This document shows, piece by piece, positions 8,801-18,939 of a stretch of DNA of 64,000 nucleotides. Source of the stretch: Heligmosomoides polygyrus polygyrus (Eukaryota; Nematoda; Chromadorea; Rhabditida; Heligmosomidae); assembly GCA_947396885.1 (NCBI GenBank), contig OX377206.1, positions 14,879,466 to 14,943,465 on the forward strand, given 5' to 3'. Position numbers and translations under genes: made by a program. Every line of letters starts with the position of its first letter. Within the stretch, counting starts at the first letter, position 1. Below the pieces are notes generated by a model. It did no database searches, was not told where the DNA came from, and saw only the letters and a list, made by a program, of their open reading frames with translations.

Positions 8801-10229
8801 AAGCTAACATGCAAATATAGGGCCAACTAGAGGATGAGGAAGGGGGCGACCGACTACGTGACGGACGTTCCTCTTCCTCCTCAGCGTGAATGTTTAGGTT
8901 ACGGGTTGCGAACGCTAAGTCCGCTAACGCGTTATTTCTTTCAATTAAGGCGGCTATGTGAGCATCTTTCTGCTCGTTAGTGAGCGGCTCTTGATGAACA
9001 ATGGGCGTACTGTTACCATATGATTCGAGTGCCAAAACGTTCGAAGTAGTACGGTTATTGCTAGTCCTCGGATTCGTTTCTAATCTGCGCTCTCGCTGGG
9101 GGATCGCGTTGCGCGCATCGCCGTACTGATTATTGCGCAACTGTGGATTTCTGGCTTGGCTAAATGGCGCTGCGTTAGGGCGCCAGCTGTTGCTACGATA
9201 AAATGGCCTTGGAGGAGCTAAATTGGCAGGGGGGAGGGTATAGCGGCAAAATGTCTGAATGTGTCCCATTCTGCCGCATCGGAAACATGTTACGTCAGAA
9301 TTGGGGGCACGTTCATTTACTCGACGACTGAAACGAGAATAAGAATTAGAATTATTATTGCTAAGTGAAAAACTATTACCAAAGCCACCGCGCCTTTGAT
9401 TAGATCTGGAAGTTCTACCGGCGTCGACTCTTGAGGTGCTAATGACATTAACTGGTGGTAAATGAGGTTGAGAACCTGGAAAAATACTCATGCTATTAGC
9501 CGCATCCGCGAGAAGCGACTCGTACGTAATGGCTTTTATTACTGCCTCATCAAAGGTGGCAGGGTTTGCCGCCTTCACATGGAAACGCAGGCTGGGTTTT
9601 AAGCGATCCACGAACTCGTCCAACAATCTTTCGTTTTGGGCAAGCCTGGTTTGTCCCCGAGTTACCTTCTTTACAATATGCTTGAGTCTCTCAGCAAAAG
9701 CACGCGCGCCCTCCGTTTGACTTTGCCTGCAATCGCATAGCTGCTGGCGAGCTAAACTCCGAAAATGTGGAGATTCAAAATGACTACGCATGCGTTCTAC
9801 AATGCTGTCGAAATCGTTCTTGCTTTCCTCCGACATCTCGTCCACTAGATCGCGAGCTTCGCCTTCCAGATACCCCACCAGGGTGTTGGTCTTGAGCTGG
9901 TCCGGTAATGGCGGGTTGACCATTCTTACGGCATCTTCGAAACTGCGGAACCAGGTTTCGAAATCGCGACCATCCGCTCCGGAAAATGGTTTCAAGGTTT
10001 TTGGCGCGAGCTGCCCGAAGGTCAGGACGCTAGGAAACGCTGCTACAGCGTCGCCTTGTATGGGCAACATCTCACTCTCACTTTTACACTCCAAAACTCG
10101 CTCCTTTTTAGCTGAAGGTGAACGTACCTCGTCGATAGTGGGAAGCTTAGGGTCGTTGGGTGATCGCTGCGAAGGGGTTGACCTGGAACGCTTAATGGTA
10201 AAGGCGCGAGAGACGATGGACGTCTGCAA
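5850..10229 (-). CDS. Gag-Env-protease-RT(N) polyprotein of LTR retrotransposon
   Basis: This is one frame of 1,459 codons. Gag spans about 80-245 (WFRSFEDAV region), with a CCHC knuckle at 315-328. A hydrophobic segment at 469-486 (MLALTVLSQVSSAQ from Met 474) looks like a signal peptide. Residues 487-1003 form a Cys-rich ectodomain with several N-glycosylation sequons, a G..VIW.P....C.YV motif near 664-680 and a furin-type RPKR at 735-738. A transmembrane segment lies at 1006-1027 with basic residues after it. The aspartic protease has DTGSS at 1107-1111. The frame ends inside the N-terminal part of RT at a TGA (5852-5850). The annotated start is a TTG; the first in-frame ATG is at 10070, yet the 53 codons before it look protein-like, so the true start may come from splicing. 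Envelope between Gag and protease is a non-retroviral gene order. I could not assign the glycoprotein family firmly; its layout recalls mononegavirus-like (borna/nyami/chu) fusion proteins. Confidence 0.88.
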   Translation of the reverse strand: MQTSIVSRAFTIKRSRSTPSQRSPNDPKLPTIDEVRSPSAKKERVLECKSESEMLPIQGDAVAAFPSVLTFGQLAPKTLKPFSGADGRDFETWFRSFEDAVRMVNPPLPDQLKTNTLVGYLEGEARDLVDEMSEESKNDFDSIVERMRSHFESPHFRSLARQQLCDCRQSQTEGARAFAERLKHIVKKVTRGQTRLAQNERLLDEFVDRLKPSLRFHVKAANPATFDEAVIKAITYESLLADAANSMSIFPGSQPHLPPVNVISTSRVDAGRTSRSNQRRGGFGNSFSLSNNNSNSYSRFSRRVNERAPNSDVTCFRCGRMGHIQTFCRYTLPPANLAPPRPFYRSNSWRPNAAPFSQARNPQLRNNQYGDARNAIPQRERRLETNPRTSNNRTTSNVLALESYGNSTPIVHQEPLTNEQKDAHIAALIERNNALADLAFATRNLNIHAEEEEERPSRSRSPPSSSSSWPYICMLALTVLSQVSSAQISPPLLCSNKAPVSYWKVPSDINCTGILPSWTAAAAPLKVKVYRPNTIRYKSPAHVCRIVTQTAIFSVNFFGARTQKITTQEETVSADTCKHMVSHRTCAHGDLIAVGTVLKTLNTLEINWPSAPFHCCSDYTTSVSNCVVFQATVYAYHGSTSMESSIGPLNGCLYKDGQCSMASGAAVIWTPDSQETCQYVYVSSMKGTLADRVWLSDSKEFALSFALSSPPVSDCGHPLIPTDQGYAIESFPYPRPKRQAGVSVRQKVGLATTNQLAAQLLAVEDNMQLSLGASFHHAIAALCKSVNSLSASLVSSISANPTLAMRNILQRTDIEAKYLGGNIVRTKACASLSPSMYALTTFNSSCFSLPSISIFLPDKSRWNTFIDPLTNIITHEAAPIPCSNDNFFEFAFNNTVTKFFPLTGVYESVPRDRVTVLHNSFNRPPSELRPPLTLFHNLVITNISEFVPEQQFTELWSAFEGNEMALQAHIAATTQNNAYSTPDGFSSLISPFNSFSYVASLLYKPWVIACCSFVTLNILLRLIILYASFQSPGALFQLVANLGRPRRRGLQRADQSQTGYSTPPQESMELQPRSSFPRVYTLSLADHSMSAHIRITVNGVSVSALVDTGSSITLAAQDLCSALGIFHLDPPISLQAVGMAGTQVPMAGSKVVRMKIANIELTPVVHFTKGLCVPNINSAYEVIIGNDVLSLLPKMIMDFKAKTVSFGSVTLPLGQIYSSSNYSRDDDFPVRVSDTLQIPPNSEQIVSCVVQNVSPDKDLVLVSQSAQLSQRDLIVAPAIINSSNPRLLVSNPTNQPQTLYAGSRIANASEVREDKATGRSAGSLPAHTPVACVTEMNETDPTYVVNLDNCDLNNEQRSQLRALLDEYPDVFSRHQYDIGSCTAGKVHIYTTNDPPSKVRPYRVPAKYREEIQKHINMLLKAGVMKESHTHWVHNLVVVRKKDNSLRVCLDMRRPINEVT

Positions 10230-11460
10230 TGTATGCTTTGAGTCCTAGACTACTTTTATAGGGGGGAAGTACGAGACAGGTGCAAGCTGGCCTGGGATAA
10301 CATGTTTTGCTTCGGAACGGCGAATGGTGGAGGGCTTTTTGTGCAGACAAAGAACGATGCCTTACTCATGCGTCCGGTAGACAAAAAAAGGGCACGCGGG
10401 GAGGAAGTGAACTTTCTGGACGGCAGGAGCGAAAACATGCAAAAAGAGGTCTGAGAAACGGGGCTCCGCTGCTGGCAATTCGGGAAGATTCTGCGCAAAC
10501 ACGACGGAAAAGTTCAAATGTGTCCGCAGACAAAGACCTACCCGTGAAAACAGCGAATACTGTAGCCTAGACAGCGGCCGTGCAATACAGTGAATGAGCG
10601 GCTCTGGTGGCGATTGGAGGCGTACGATGCCGTCTGTTCGCGAGGCGGTGTGCTGCAGGACCGAGTGTATCCCGCGGGTGATCGTTTGATAGCGTTCGCG
10701 GGGAGGTACTTAACGAAGTCCGCGAGCATGCCGCTGGGTGGGCTCGATGAGGCACTCGGCTATAAGGATGTTCTCCGTAGCACGTCCCTTCGTGTGGCCG
10801 CATATTCACCAGACAGTTTGGACGCCCTACGGTCTGAATTGCGCAAGGGAGCCACGTGAACCCCGTCTTTGTGTCATTTTCTAGGCGCTACTAGACACAT
10901 AATGGGCGCTGAACCCAGCTGTCAGATGCAGCGGTTGTCAGTACTCTCCACGTCCACCGCGGCCTAATTACGGTATTTCATTTGGATGCGAGGCGATTCC
11001 GTCGTAGTCTTAATATAACTAGCATCAGACTTCATATTTATTTTAGGCAGTGTATGTAGCTCCAGGTCCCCGAGGGTGACGTGGATTTTACGGCCCTTTC
11101 CCTTTTTTGTTGGCGCCAAGACCACTCCAGTGTCTCTTTTTCCAAGTTCCCGTAGGGAGCAGCGTGGATTCCTCTTTAGGACATCCAAACAGTGGATTTT
11201 TCTTTCCATAAATGCGTTCCGGCACTCCACAAGCAGCGCTCCAAAACACTGACTACTGAGGCAGTGAAGGAAGGAGGGAGAGGAGGCGTAGAAGGCGAAA
11301 GGAGCTGCGCAGAATTCCCCATCCGCCTAACCTGGCTATCCCTCCTAAATTCACCTGCCCCCCGGTCGAGGCTTAAACCGGTCATCCCTTTGGGTCGATT
11401 GCTCATCCCCAAAGAGGCTCTACTACACCCCGAGATCGGGGATCGCGGCCTATCCTGAGA
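10230..11460 (-). other. 5' leader of the LTR retrotransposon
   Basis: This 1.23 kb stretch lies between the putative primer binding site and the gag frame. It holds only short frames. The most protein-like is 10964-11230 (88 aa, basic, with KKGKGRKIHV), which I do not recognise. A TATAAAAG sits on the minus strand at about 10,252-10,259, just before the gag frame. No further LTR is visible. Confidence 0.4.
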
Positions 11461-11478
11461 CCGCACTCGCTGCTACCA
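11461..11478 (-). promoter_or_regulatory. Putative primer binding site (initiator tRNA-Met)
   Basis: The minus strand reads TGGTAGCAGCGAGTGCGG. The first 9 nt are the exact complement of the CTGCTACCA 3' end of eukaryotic initiator tRNA-Met, a common primer for LTR elements. It lies immediately downstream of the proposed 5' LTR. Beyond the ninth base I cannot verify the match without the worm's own tRNA sequence. Confidence 0.5.
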
Positions 11479-11479
11479 G

Positions 11480-11928
11480 TAATAATCTTGGTTATCCAGC
11501 CTCTGGTCATGACCCGAAATCAATTCATCTCGCATATTTATCTGCGATAATCCACAAAGCACGGAACGACAAGCCGGAACATGACTCGGCACAAGAGAAA
11601 ACATGTCGACAATACATAACGGGAGATCACTGGGCACCGGAGTGGGGACGAATGCCGGCGTGGTCGGCGGAAGGAGCCGAAGCACCGCGTTGAAGGGCTG
11701 GCCGGGTCCCTGGGTGCAGTCGCGCGTCCCTCCACCGTCCGGGTGGCAGTCCTCGCGAGTCCTTTGTCCTCGCTTATATAGGTCCGTCCTCCTCAAGTCC
11801 GTGCCTGAAACAAGGAAGGGCAAGGGGCCGCGACGTTTCGAAAGATACGGCCAGCAAAGAGAGAGGCAACACGGGGGTAAAATGTCAAAACGGGACTCAC
11901 CACACCGATTCCTCCTTCGTCCCTTACA
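11480..11928 (-). mobile_element. Putative 5' LTR
   Basis: The segment starts TGTAAGGGACG and ends ATTATTAC, giving short inverted ends (GTAA/TTAC), directly followed by the primer binding site. A TATATAAG box lies on the minus strand near 11,773-11,780, at a suitable place for a U3 promoter. The length of about 449 bp is normal for a gypsy LTR. The partner 3' LTR would lie left of the window, so the limits cannot be confirmed by comparison. Confidence 0.4.
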
Positions 11929-12008
11929 ATACAATCTCGATACGAGCAATAGCCCACGAAGCACAGAAGTTATAATAAAAATGCAATTAAAAGGCTATCA
12001 GTGGAATG

Positions 12009-12148
12009 TTAACACTTTTTCGAACGCACGATTTTCGGGTGCCTTGTGCGCGGGACCAATCCATTTTTGCAACGTCGGGACCGTGACGCGGTATCATGTC
12101 ACACGGTCCCATAGTGCAGAAAGGTGTGACACGTCGTCAACGTGTTAA
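12009..12148. mobile_element. piggyBac-like MITE (TTAA-flanked)
   Basis: The 140 bp begins TTAACACTTTTTCGAACG and ends CGTCGTCAACGTGTTAA. The ends are inverted copies (TTAACAC/GTGTTAA), and TTAA is the piggyBac target site. An internal imperfect palindrome around 12,082-12,112 contains GTGACGCGGTATCATG. There is no coding capacity. It sits about 80 bp outside the putative LTR. Confidence 0.5.
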
Positions 12149-12329
12149 CGTTCAGTAAAAGTAGCACTCCTAATTTTTGTTATTAGCGTTTTTATAAAAT
12201 CGTTTAAAATACATCTAGTGGCTGAAAACATTCTCTCCGTCTCGACTGTTTCAGGTGGCAAAAGTATTCTGGGATAAGCAACGCCAAGTGAGGATAGGCA
12301 TATCCTACGAGGAGGTTAGACCAGTATCT

Positions 12330-12700
12330 TGCGGATTCGTTGAGGTGCTTGGAGGATCGGTGAAGAAATTTCTAGCTCCAAAATGCATTAAAGGATGAGG
12401 ATAAAGAACGGCATTAGTCAATCTCTTTTGGGATGCGCCAAGCATTCTACTTCTACGGGATATCGTGGAGGCGATCCGAATGCGCATTTGGCCAAATAAT
12501 GGCTTGTGGTGGCCAGCCGATGAAGCAGTCAGCGCCTTATCCTTCCTAGACAAGTCTGATACCGATTCCCCGACCCAGGAGGGATGGAAGGCTTGGTTGG
12601 CCTAATTTTCAACAGTGTTGCAGGCGAACCAGAAGCCTGGTATCGGGTGCACGTTACAGCAGACACCTCCTACTACGCTACACGCGCCCCAAAATCCATT
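12330..12700 (+). repeat. Dispersed repeat, copy 1 (partner at 53.1-53.4 kb)
   Basis: The stretch contains TCTTTTGGGATGCGCCA, then TAATGGCTTGTGGTGGCC, then GGAAGGCTTGGTTGGCC and GGTATCGGGTGCACGT. The same blocks in the same order lie inverted at about 53,105-53,400, and part recurs at 24,350-24,460. No frame and no inverted ends are visible. It could be a SINE or a degraded non-autonomous element. Confidence 0.5.
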
Positions 12701-14636
12701 TACAAATTCCAAAATTCAAAACAATTTCATAAAAACGTTAAAATATTCTTGCTGATTTCAATAGTTTTTTCAGGAACAGTCTTAATTGGGAGGATAATCC
12801 TGCATCGTTAGTGAAGAGAAAGGGTAAATGTGATAAACGCACTGAGAAAAACGTCCTTTAAAAATTCCGTTAAATTTCTAAAAGTTTCCGCTAAGTCGTT
12901 AAGCCAGATTTTAACGAAAAATGCCGTTAATTCGTTAAATTCGTTAACCGTTAAATGTGCACCCCTGCTTCCGATGCGAGAGTGCGGACGTTATAAGTGC
13001 AGATCGTCGTTCTAGTCCTCAATTTGCGCAGCCTGGTTAGGTCCTGAGATTTTAGCAGCCTCTTCCTACTCGTTATTCCCATCGCTGCAGAAATGGGGCT
13101 CTTTCGGAGTCAGGGAAATGAGGCCCTTTAGTGCTGCTGTGTTTGAATGCAATACACTCGGGTAGCTAGCCAGGCTCTGTCGTGTGGGCGAAGAACTCTG
13201 TGCAGCCAGCCAGACTGCCCGAAGGGACGGGGCAAGACTTTTGAGGTGGCTTCGAATCGCATTACGATGTACTCCTAGTCTACCGAGTACAAGCTTTTGG
13301 CCGGGCTGAACAGGTACAATCTGCGCAGACGCTAACAGATCCACGCAGACTGTGCATGAATATATCGTACCCACACACGAGGAACGAGTCGACCAGACAC
13401 AGCTGGAGCAAGTAGTCCATCCCCTGCATCTCACCTCCGTCTTTGAGCAGTACACGGTCCCATTTGGTTCGCGTTTCATTCCCCTATCCACCACCCGGGG
13501 ACGCGACACGTGGCACTGCGACAAGCGGCCCGAGATCCCTCTTAAAAAGAAAGCCCGAAGGTTCTCTATTGAGGGGGACTCGTGAAAGAATTATTCTGAA
13601 CTTTACAAAATATAGCACCTTCCCAGCTAATGTGTATTATAGCTCGCTTTCGCTGATTTCCTCAATGTTCGAGAGTGCTACTTAAAAACTTCATACATTG
13701 GGTGGGGGGGGGGGTGGGGGGCAGCAGCGATACTCATTTTGATGCATGCGGTCGCGCGCGCATGTCGCCCAAGGCGGAGTCCTCGCTGCCCCCGCGGCGG
13801 ATAGGACGAGTTTTGCGCTAATGTTCTGAGGCTGGGCCAGTTGGAGTGCGAGAATGCCTGCAGACTAATGCACTGGTGGGCAAAACGTGGGTGTAAAACG
13901 GTAGAATGACGAAACACCATCTTGTAGAATGGTTTAATGTGATAGAATGCTAGTGATACTCAATCGAGTGGCATTAAGTCACGTAATATAGTGGGCGAGG
14001 GGAACCTGGTGAACGATAAATGATGAGGAAGATCCAAACAGAGAATGTAAGTAATGAGCTAATGTTTAAAATTGGGTGTTAAAGGTAGAAAAATATTCAA
14101 TTACTATTAGATTAGATTGTTCTTTTAAAGAGTGGAAATAGTACATTTTGAGTGTTGCCTGCAATTAATACATTTAATAAAGTATATTGTGCGTTCCGAG
14201 GCCGAGTGCATAAGCGAGCCTACAAAAATTGAACCAGAACCACCAAAAACTGGAGAAACGGGACCAGAAACTGCTGAAAAACAGTTGACAGATCTGCGAA
14301 CAAATAAAGGGACGGTAAATTTGAGAACAAAGCTCTAGTTAGGTCGCACTGCAATGTACAGGGCGCGTCACACTTTACAAAACAAACCCTCTTACTATGC
14401 TTCACCAAATAATGCCAGAGCGGTTTCTAAAGAGGTTTGGGGTTTTGTACTACATGCTAACCGAAACAATAAGGAGTACCCAAGATCCGGTTCTCGTGTA
14501 TCGATATTGATCGATAATCTGATAGGAGAAATGAATGGAATGAAACCATCGTTTAATCCTACTCATTGGTGTAACAATGCTCTCAAAATGGTAGGGTTGT
14601 GTGATGTAGGACTGACTACCCCAATTACAGAGTTAA
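12701..14636. other. No recognisable gene
   Basis: Only short overlapping frames are seen, none with a recognisable motif. The stretch includes an AT-rich block at 12,830-12,960 with repeated GTTAA motifs and a G-rich run at 13,701-13,721. Confidence 0.5.
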
Positions 14637-14797
14637 GGCCAATGTTATACTCCCGCGGGAGCATCCGCGGAACGTCCGCGGACTAGGGGTGCACCGCGGA
14701 CGGCGGGGGTGGCGGGGCGCGGCGATTGGCCAGGTGAGGGATCTCGGCGCGATTCCCGCCCTTCCGCGGGCGCTCCCGCGGGAGTATAACTCAGGCC
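14637..14797. mobile_element. PIF/Harbinger-like MITE, GC-rich
   Basis: The 161 bp has GGCC termini and long inverted ends (GTTATACTCCCGCGGGAGC and its complement), flanked on both sides by TAA (14,634-14,636 and 14,798-14,800). A 3 bp TWA duplication with GG termini is characteristic of PIF/Harbinger elements. Related ends recur at 44.6-45.8 and 52.1-52.8 kb. Confidence 0.7.
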
Positions 14798-14800
14798 TAA

Positions 14801-16439
14801 GGGATCATCTAGCTTACTGTTGGACTTCTGCGATATCTACGAAGTACACAATGAGAAAACAGAAGAGGCAATGGTACGGGGATCTGCTGTAACCACTGTC
14901 CTGATAACGAGCTAACTAACCATGTGGAGACATACCTAACAGCTGTCACTGCTTCAAAGAAACGTCTCATATGTGATATACCATCTAACCATAAGGCAAG
15001 AATATACAGTGCTACATCCAACTGAAACGAAGTTAACTAAGGCAAACATACAACAAACCTTTCAAAGAAATACCAGACCAACTCACTGAACATCGGTATA
15101 AACCGTATTCACATGGGCAGTGGGAACCTCGCACTTGGTTACGCTCATCGACGCAGGTGCGATGAACTTCTTACAGTAATTAGCCATTCTTACAGAACGT
15201 CGTCTGTCACACAACATCCAACTATGTCAGGGTTAACTGCTGAAATAGCCTAACGTTAGTACCCCCAGATAACTGAAATACTGCATTGACTTGCTTCACT
15301 ATTGGAGCTTCTATACCTCTTTTACCGTAATGTGCAGTAGTATGAGACATCGACAAGGATTAGGCAATTTTAACGATCAATACCTTCCAGTGTTACAGCC
15401 CCCGCCCGATAATGCCTGCTCTGTTTAAGAGACACTTAGAAACACTAAAAACTTACTCCGAACCGCGCGACGCTCCTCAAAACTTGTCTTCTGCAGTAAG
15501 AGAAAAATTCGCTCCTCGAACAACCCGTACATCGCAACAAGCCGCAGTAAGATACGGACTCTTGTCTGAAAACTGTACTGTTCAAATCGTGACTGAACAG
15601 GACACCTCTTATACTCAGACTCACTCAGACATCGCAACCAATGTAGCCTGTTGGGCATGTACACACATAGATGGCATTGTCCGTCGATGCAAGTGGAACG
15701 CCATTTAGATACGGCACCGTCGTGCAAGGAGAGAACAAGGCGGGAAGCACTCATAATGGATCAATATATCCACTACATCAACGGAAATTCCGTTTCGAAT
15801 GTTGCACTAAAATGATAAAAGTGATCAGCTACCATACTATGGTGTTCATACAGCACAGGGAAACCAGTATCTCATGCACTGTGAGCGTAACGCTAGTTTA
15901 CAGTGCGCGGCGACAGCGAATCGATGGCCCGGGAAGTAGTGAAATCGAGTAGAGGTTGTTCATACTTCGCCACGGCAGCCACAGAAGCAGCGACAGCGGC
16001 GGCGGCGACTGCGGAGCGGAGTGGAGGTAACACCAATCAATGCCCCAACATCCTAACATATGGCTAGATATCGGGCTACTATATACAACCCTTGAGTGAA
16101 CAGAGCTGGTGCAGTAGTTTTCAGGAGCATCAGCAACTTCCGAATTAGGGTTCGTAGGCGCGTCTGGAAAAGGAGGCAGCATCGTACTGATAGATGAGTA
16201 CAGCACAATGGTAGGCCGGCCCAGCTACTACTCCAGATCAAGTCATCCCTATTTGCTGTTGCGAATCTCTACGATCGTGACGCTCGTAGTCAATAAGCAC
16301 ACTCTGAGGTAAGCGGTACACTTTGGTATCAACATAGAAACAATCACACATAGATGTAGCTGTTGGAGAGGTTCGGATAAAAGTTCGTAAATGAGTTCCA
16401 TAATATGACCTCGGACTGAAACGACAAGGACGCCACGTC
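14801..16439. other. No recognisable gene
   Basis: Only short unrelated frames are seen. The longest, 15,425-15,754 on the minus strand and 15,898-16,206 on the minus strand, have no recognisable motif. Nothing else stands out. Confidence 0.5.
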
Positions 16440-16444
16440 TTCTA

Positions 16445-16650
16445 TGACATTTGATTTCAGAAAAAAACCGAAGCGGCAACCGAACTTCACTTTCAACTCT
16501 TGACAAAGGTGCATCAGTACGGCCACTGGAAATGCCAAATTCATTCAACGATCAACAATTCCTCTTCAGATTTATTGACAAATGTTTTACATGTTATTGT
16601 TGCATCTTCTGCTACATTTCAAATATAATTGTTCACGACATGAACAGAAG
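16445..16650 (+). pseudogene. Decayed copy A of an unknown coding segment
   Basis: Translation gives a broken form of a segment that recurs at 25.65, 44.2 and 47.3 kb. Recognisable pieces are LEMPN, a glutamine-leucine stretch and FIDK. The best-preserved copy (47,322-47,531) reads LDIPN...QLLQKFIDKL...LLHFKRESL. I do not recognise the family. Confidence 0.4.
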
Positions 16651-16889
16651 AACAAAACTACACACAAATACCGATTAGGCGAGAAACGATCAATAATGCG
16701 CGCCTTCAGCACCTACCGCCACCTGGTGAAGGGAGCATGAATGCCGCGAAAAATGGATGTAAATGGAACAAGAGCTTTCGTCAAGATTCCCACTGAAGCT
16801 GAAAAGATGTTCCTTCGACGTCGCTTTCAATACTGCAGTCGTTGATGTTGTTGTTGTATTAGCCTGCACCTGTTCCTGATTCTGGATAT

Positions 16890-17113
16890 TTATAATAGCA
16901 ATGTACTCTATATTCCTTTAAAATTTCGAGGTTAGTAAATCAATAAAGGTCTTCGAATTGCACTACTAGCAAAACAGTAGAATTGCAGCTGGGTTTACCT
17001 GTTATCCATATAAATGCAGCTGTTTGGCGGTTTGCAAAGCGGATAAACGGTCACTGCTGCAGGACGAAAACAAAAGCGTTTATTATGGCCACTTTCGTTC
17101 CACACATTGCTTT
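16890..17113 (+). repeat. Dispersed repeat (partner at 48.73-48.95 kb)
   Basis: Aligned by eye, this stretch and 48,730-48,950 share AATGTACTCTATATTCC-like, AGCAAAACAGTAGAA, CCTGTTATCCA, GGCGGTTTGCAAAGCGGA and AAAGCGTTTATTATGG blocks in the same order and orientation. At both loci it follows, at some distance, the unknown coding segment, so both may belong to one larger element. Confidence 0.55.
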
Positions 17114-17750
17114 AGGCTGCCGCTTTGGTTTTCGGTCTCGGAACATCACGATCTCCAACATTAGGGGATGACGTTGTTTCTCCGCTGGTGTTCCTACCGC
17201 CCTGGTTACCTCAGGGTGTTGACTGTGACCGTCGAGGTCATAGCGATGCTCGATAGTTGACATGGCTTGCAGAATACACATGGAAAGCATAGTATAGGTG
17301 GAATATCACTTCCGTCTGTTTCGCAGTTACCTGCCGATCGCATAGGTGATGTACTCGCGACAAAACCTGCCGTAGTAGCGACGAGTTTTCCGCGGAAATT
17401 ACCTAGTTTTCCATACCGTATGGCGGCTGTCGTTCCAGGAACGCGCGAACGCTCATTGACCACCGTACACTCCGGGTTCGACCAGTGAACCAACGACAGA
17501 TAAAATGTGACAAAGATCTGGCCAAAATCGTTGTGGTCCTTACACATCACATGCGGCACATAGAAATGATATAACGTCACGTTTGTGTGCTGTGAAGGGT
17601 GCTTTCAACAATCTGGTGTTGTTCACATGCTTCGCAATGGAATCAAAGTTTTCTGCAGCTAGCTACAACCGTCCTAGCACGGATGCCTTGCCTCGTCGCG
17701 GTGTTCACGTATTCAGAAATAGTTTTGGCACGTCGTCATTATAACAGTAT
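17114..17750. repeat. Foldback element, left arm, outer part
   Basis: Read in reverse complement, this matches 25,011-25,645 nearly base for base. It is interrupted at 17,750/17,751 by a CR1-like retrotransposon and resumes at 22,721. The outer end begins AGGCTGCCGCTTTGG. Short frames in it (for example 17,206-17,580 minus) are mirrored in the right arm and are not recognised. Confidence 0.75.
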
Positions 17751-17774
17751 ATTTATTTATTTATTTATTTATTG

Positions 17775-18939
17775 AATACGTCACATAGACGTGCCATAGT
17801 CAAAAAACATCAGACAGGCAGAAAGTTAGAACAGAACACGTAACGCAGCTGTCTAATTGCAGACAAAATTAGTCAAGAATGGGAGAGAAAAAAAACAAAA
17901 TGGAAAACTAAGGATAAAACGTAGGCAGAAAAGGGGAGGATAGAACGCTAAGACATCCCAGAGGTGAAGATCATCATCGGAACCGAGCATAATTCCTACC
18001 ACTAAAATGCACCGTTTGGATAACCTGATTGGGTGCCATTACCAGACGTGGCACCGGGAGACAGGCCCAACATTACTAAACCGAATTGCAATATTATGTT
18101 AGAGAGAGAGGTAGGAAGGTTTAAGCAATCTAGCCTGTATCTGGTACGAGCTCACGAGTGTCCTGACAGCACGACTCCGCGGAAGGTGCCAACGAAGAAG
18201 CACGTCCAGAAGCAGTCCTAAAGCGGGTAACATCCAAAGAGAAGAAAACAATTTCTATAGCTATATATTGGACATAAATGAGTGAGACGTGCTGCCTGTG
18301 GCCCTTGAAAAATTAGCGAAGTGTGATACCCGCAACGTATATTCGGACTAAAGGAAATCGTGGAAATTCCAGAGACGGCCCTGGATTCCCTAGAATAAAC
18401 TGCCAGACACATTTATGCTCTAAAAAAAACCAGATAGGCTGCAAGGAATAGAAATGTAACGTCATCAGCTGTAATTTTGAACGGACGCTTATCCCACAGG
18501 TGATCGTCTGGAAGTGGCATCCAAGTGTTGTGAAATCTTAATACTGTGAATATAAAGATACTTGGGAACGCTCAGTTCCATTGATGAATCACAAAGAGCA
18601 ACAAGAGGTTACCTTATGTGAAAGAGAGGCAAAGTTACAAACAAAAAGAACCAAAATAAACAATGACGATTACACTAACGTGCCCGTACAAAAAAAAGGT
18701 TATGCTTTCACAAATCAGAAAGCTGCTCCATCCTCAACACTATTGCCCAATTTAAAAGGTTATGAAACTATTAATTAGCCCAGGGACCCCTAAAAGCCTC
18801 AAAAATAAACTGATCCACTAATCATCGAGAAGTGAGGTAGTGTTTCGAGGCACCACCAGATGATTGAACAAACACAGTCCAGGCCGGCGCCTGCAATATG
18901 CAAAGGTGAATATATGAAGAAAAAAAAACAGAAGAAAAA
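17775..18939 (-). other. 3' region of CR1-like element
   Basis: There is no recognisable gene. The part nearest the tail is T-rich on the minus strand and ends GTGACGTATTC before the (AAAT)n tail. The second CR1-like copy has only about 150 bp between stop and tail, so about 1 kb here may be foreign, but I see no inverted ends or duplication to prove it. Confidence 0.4.

Noticed and set aside
11473..11964. 163-codon minus-strand frame
   Set aside because: It covers the putative LTR and has no motif; open frames by chance are common in this GC-rich stretch.
13066..13524. 152-codon minus-strand frame
   Set aside because: Composition and lack of motifs or partner sequence give no support for a gene.
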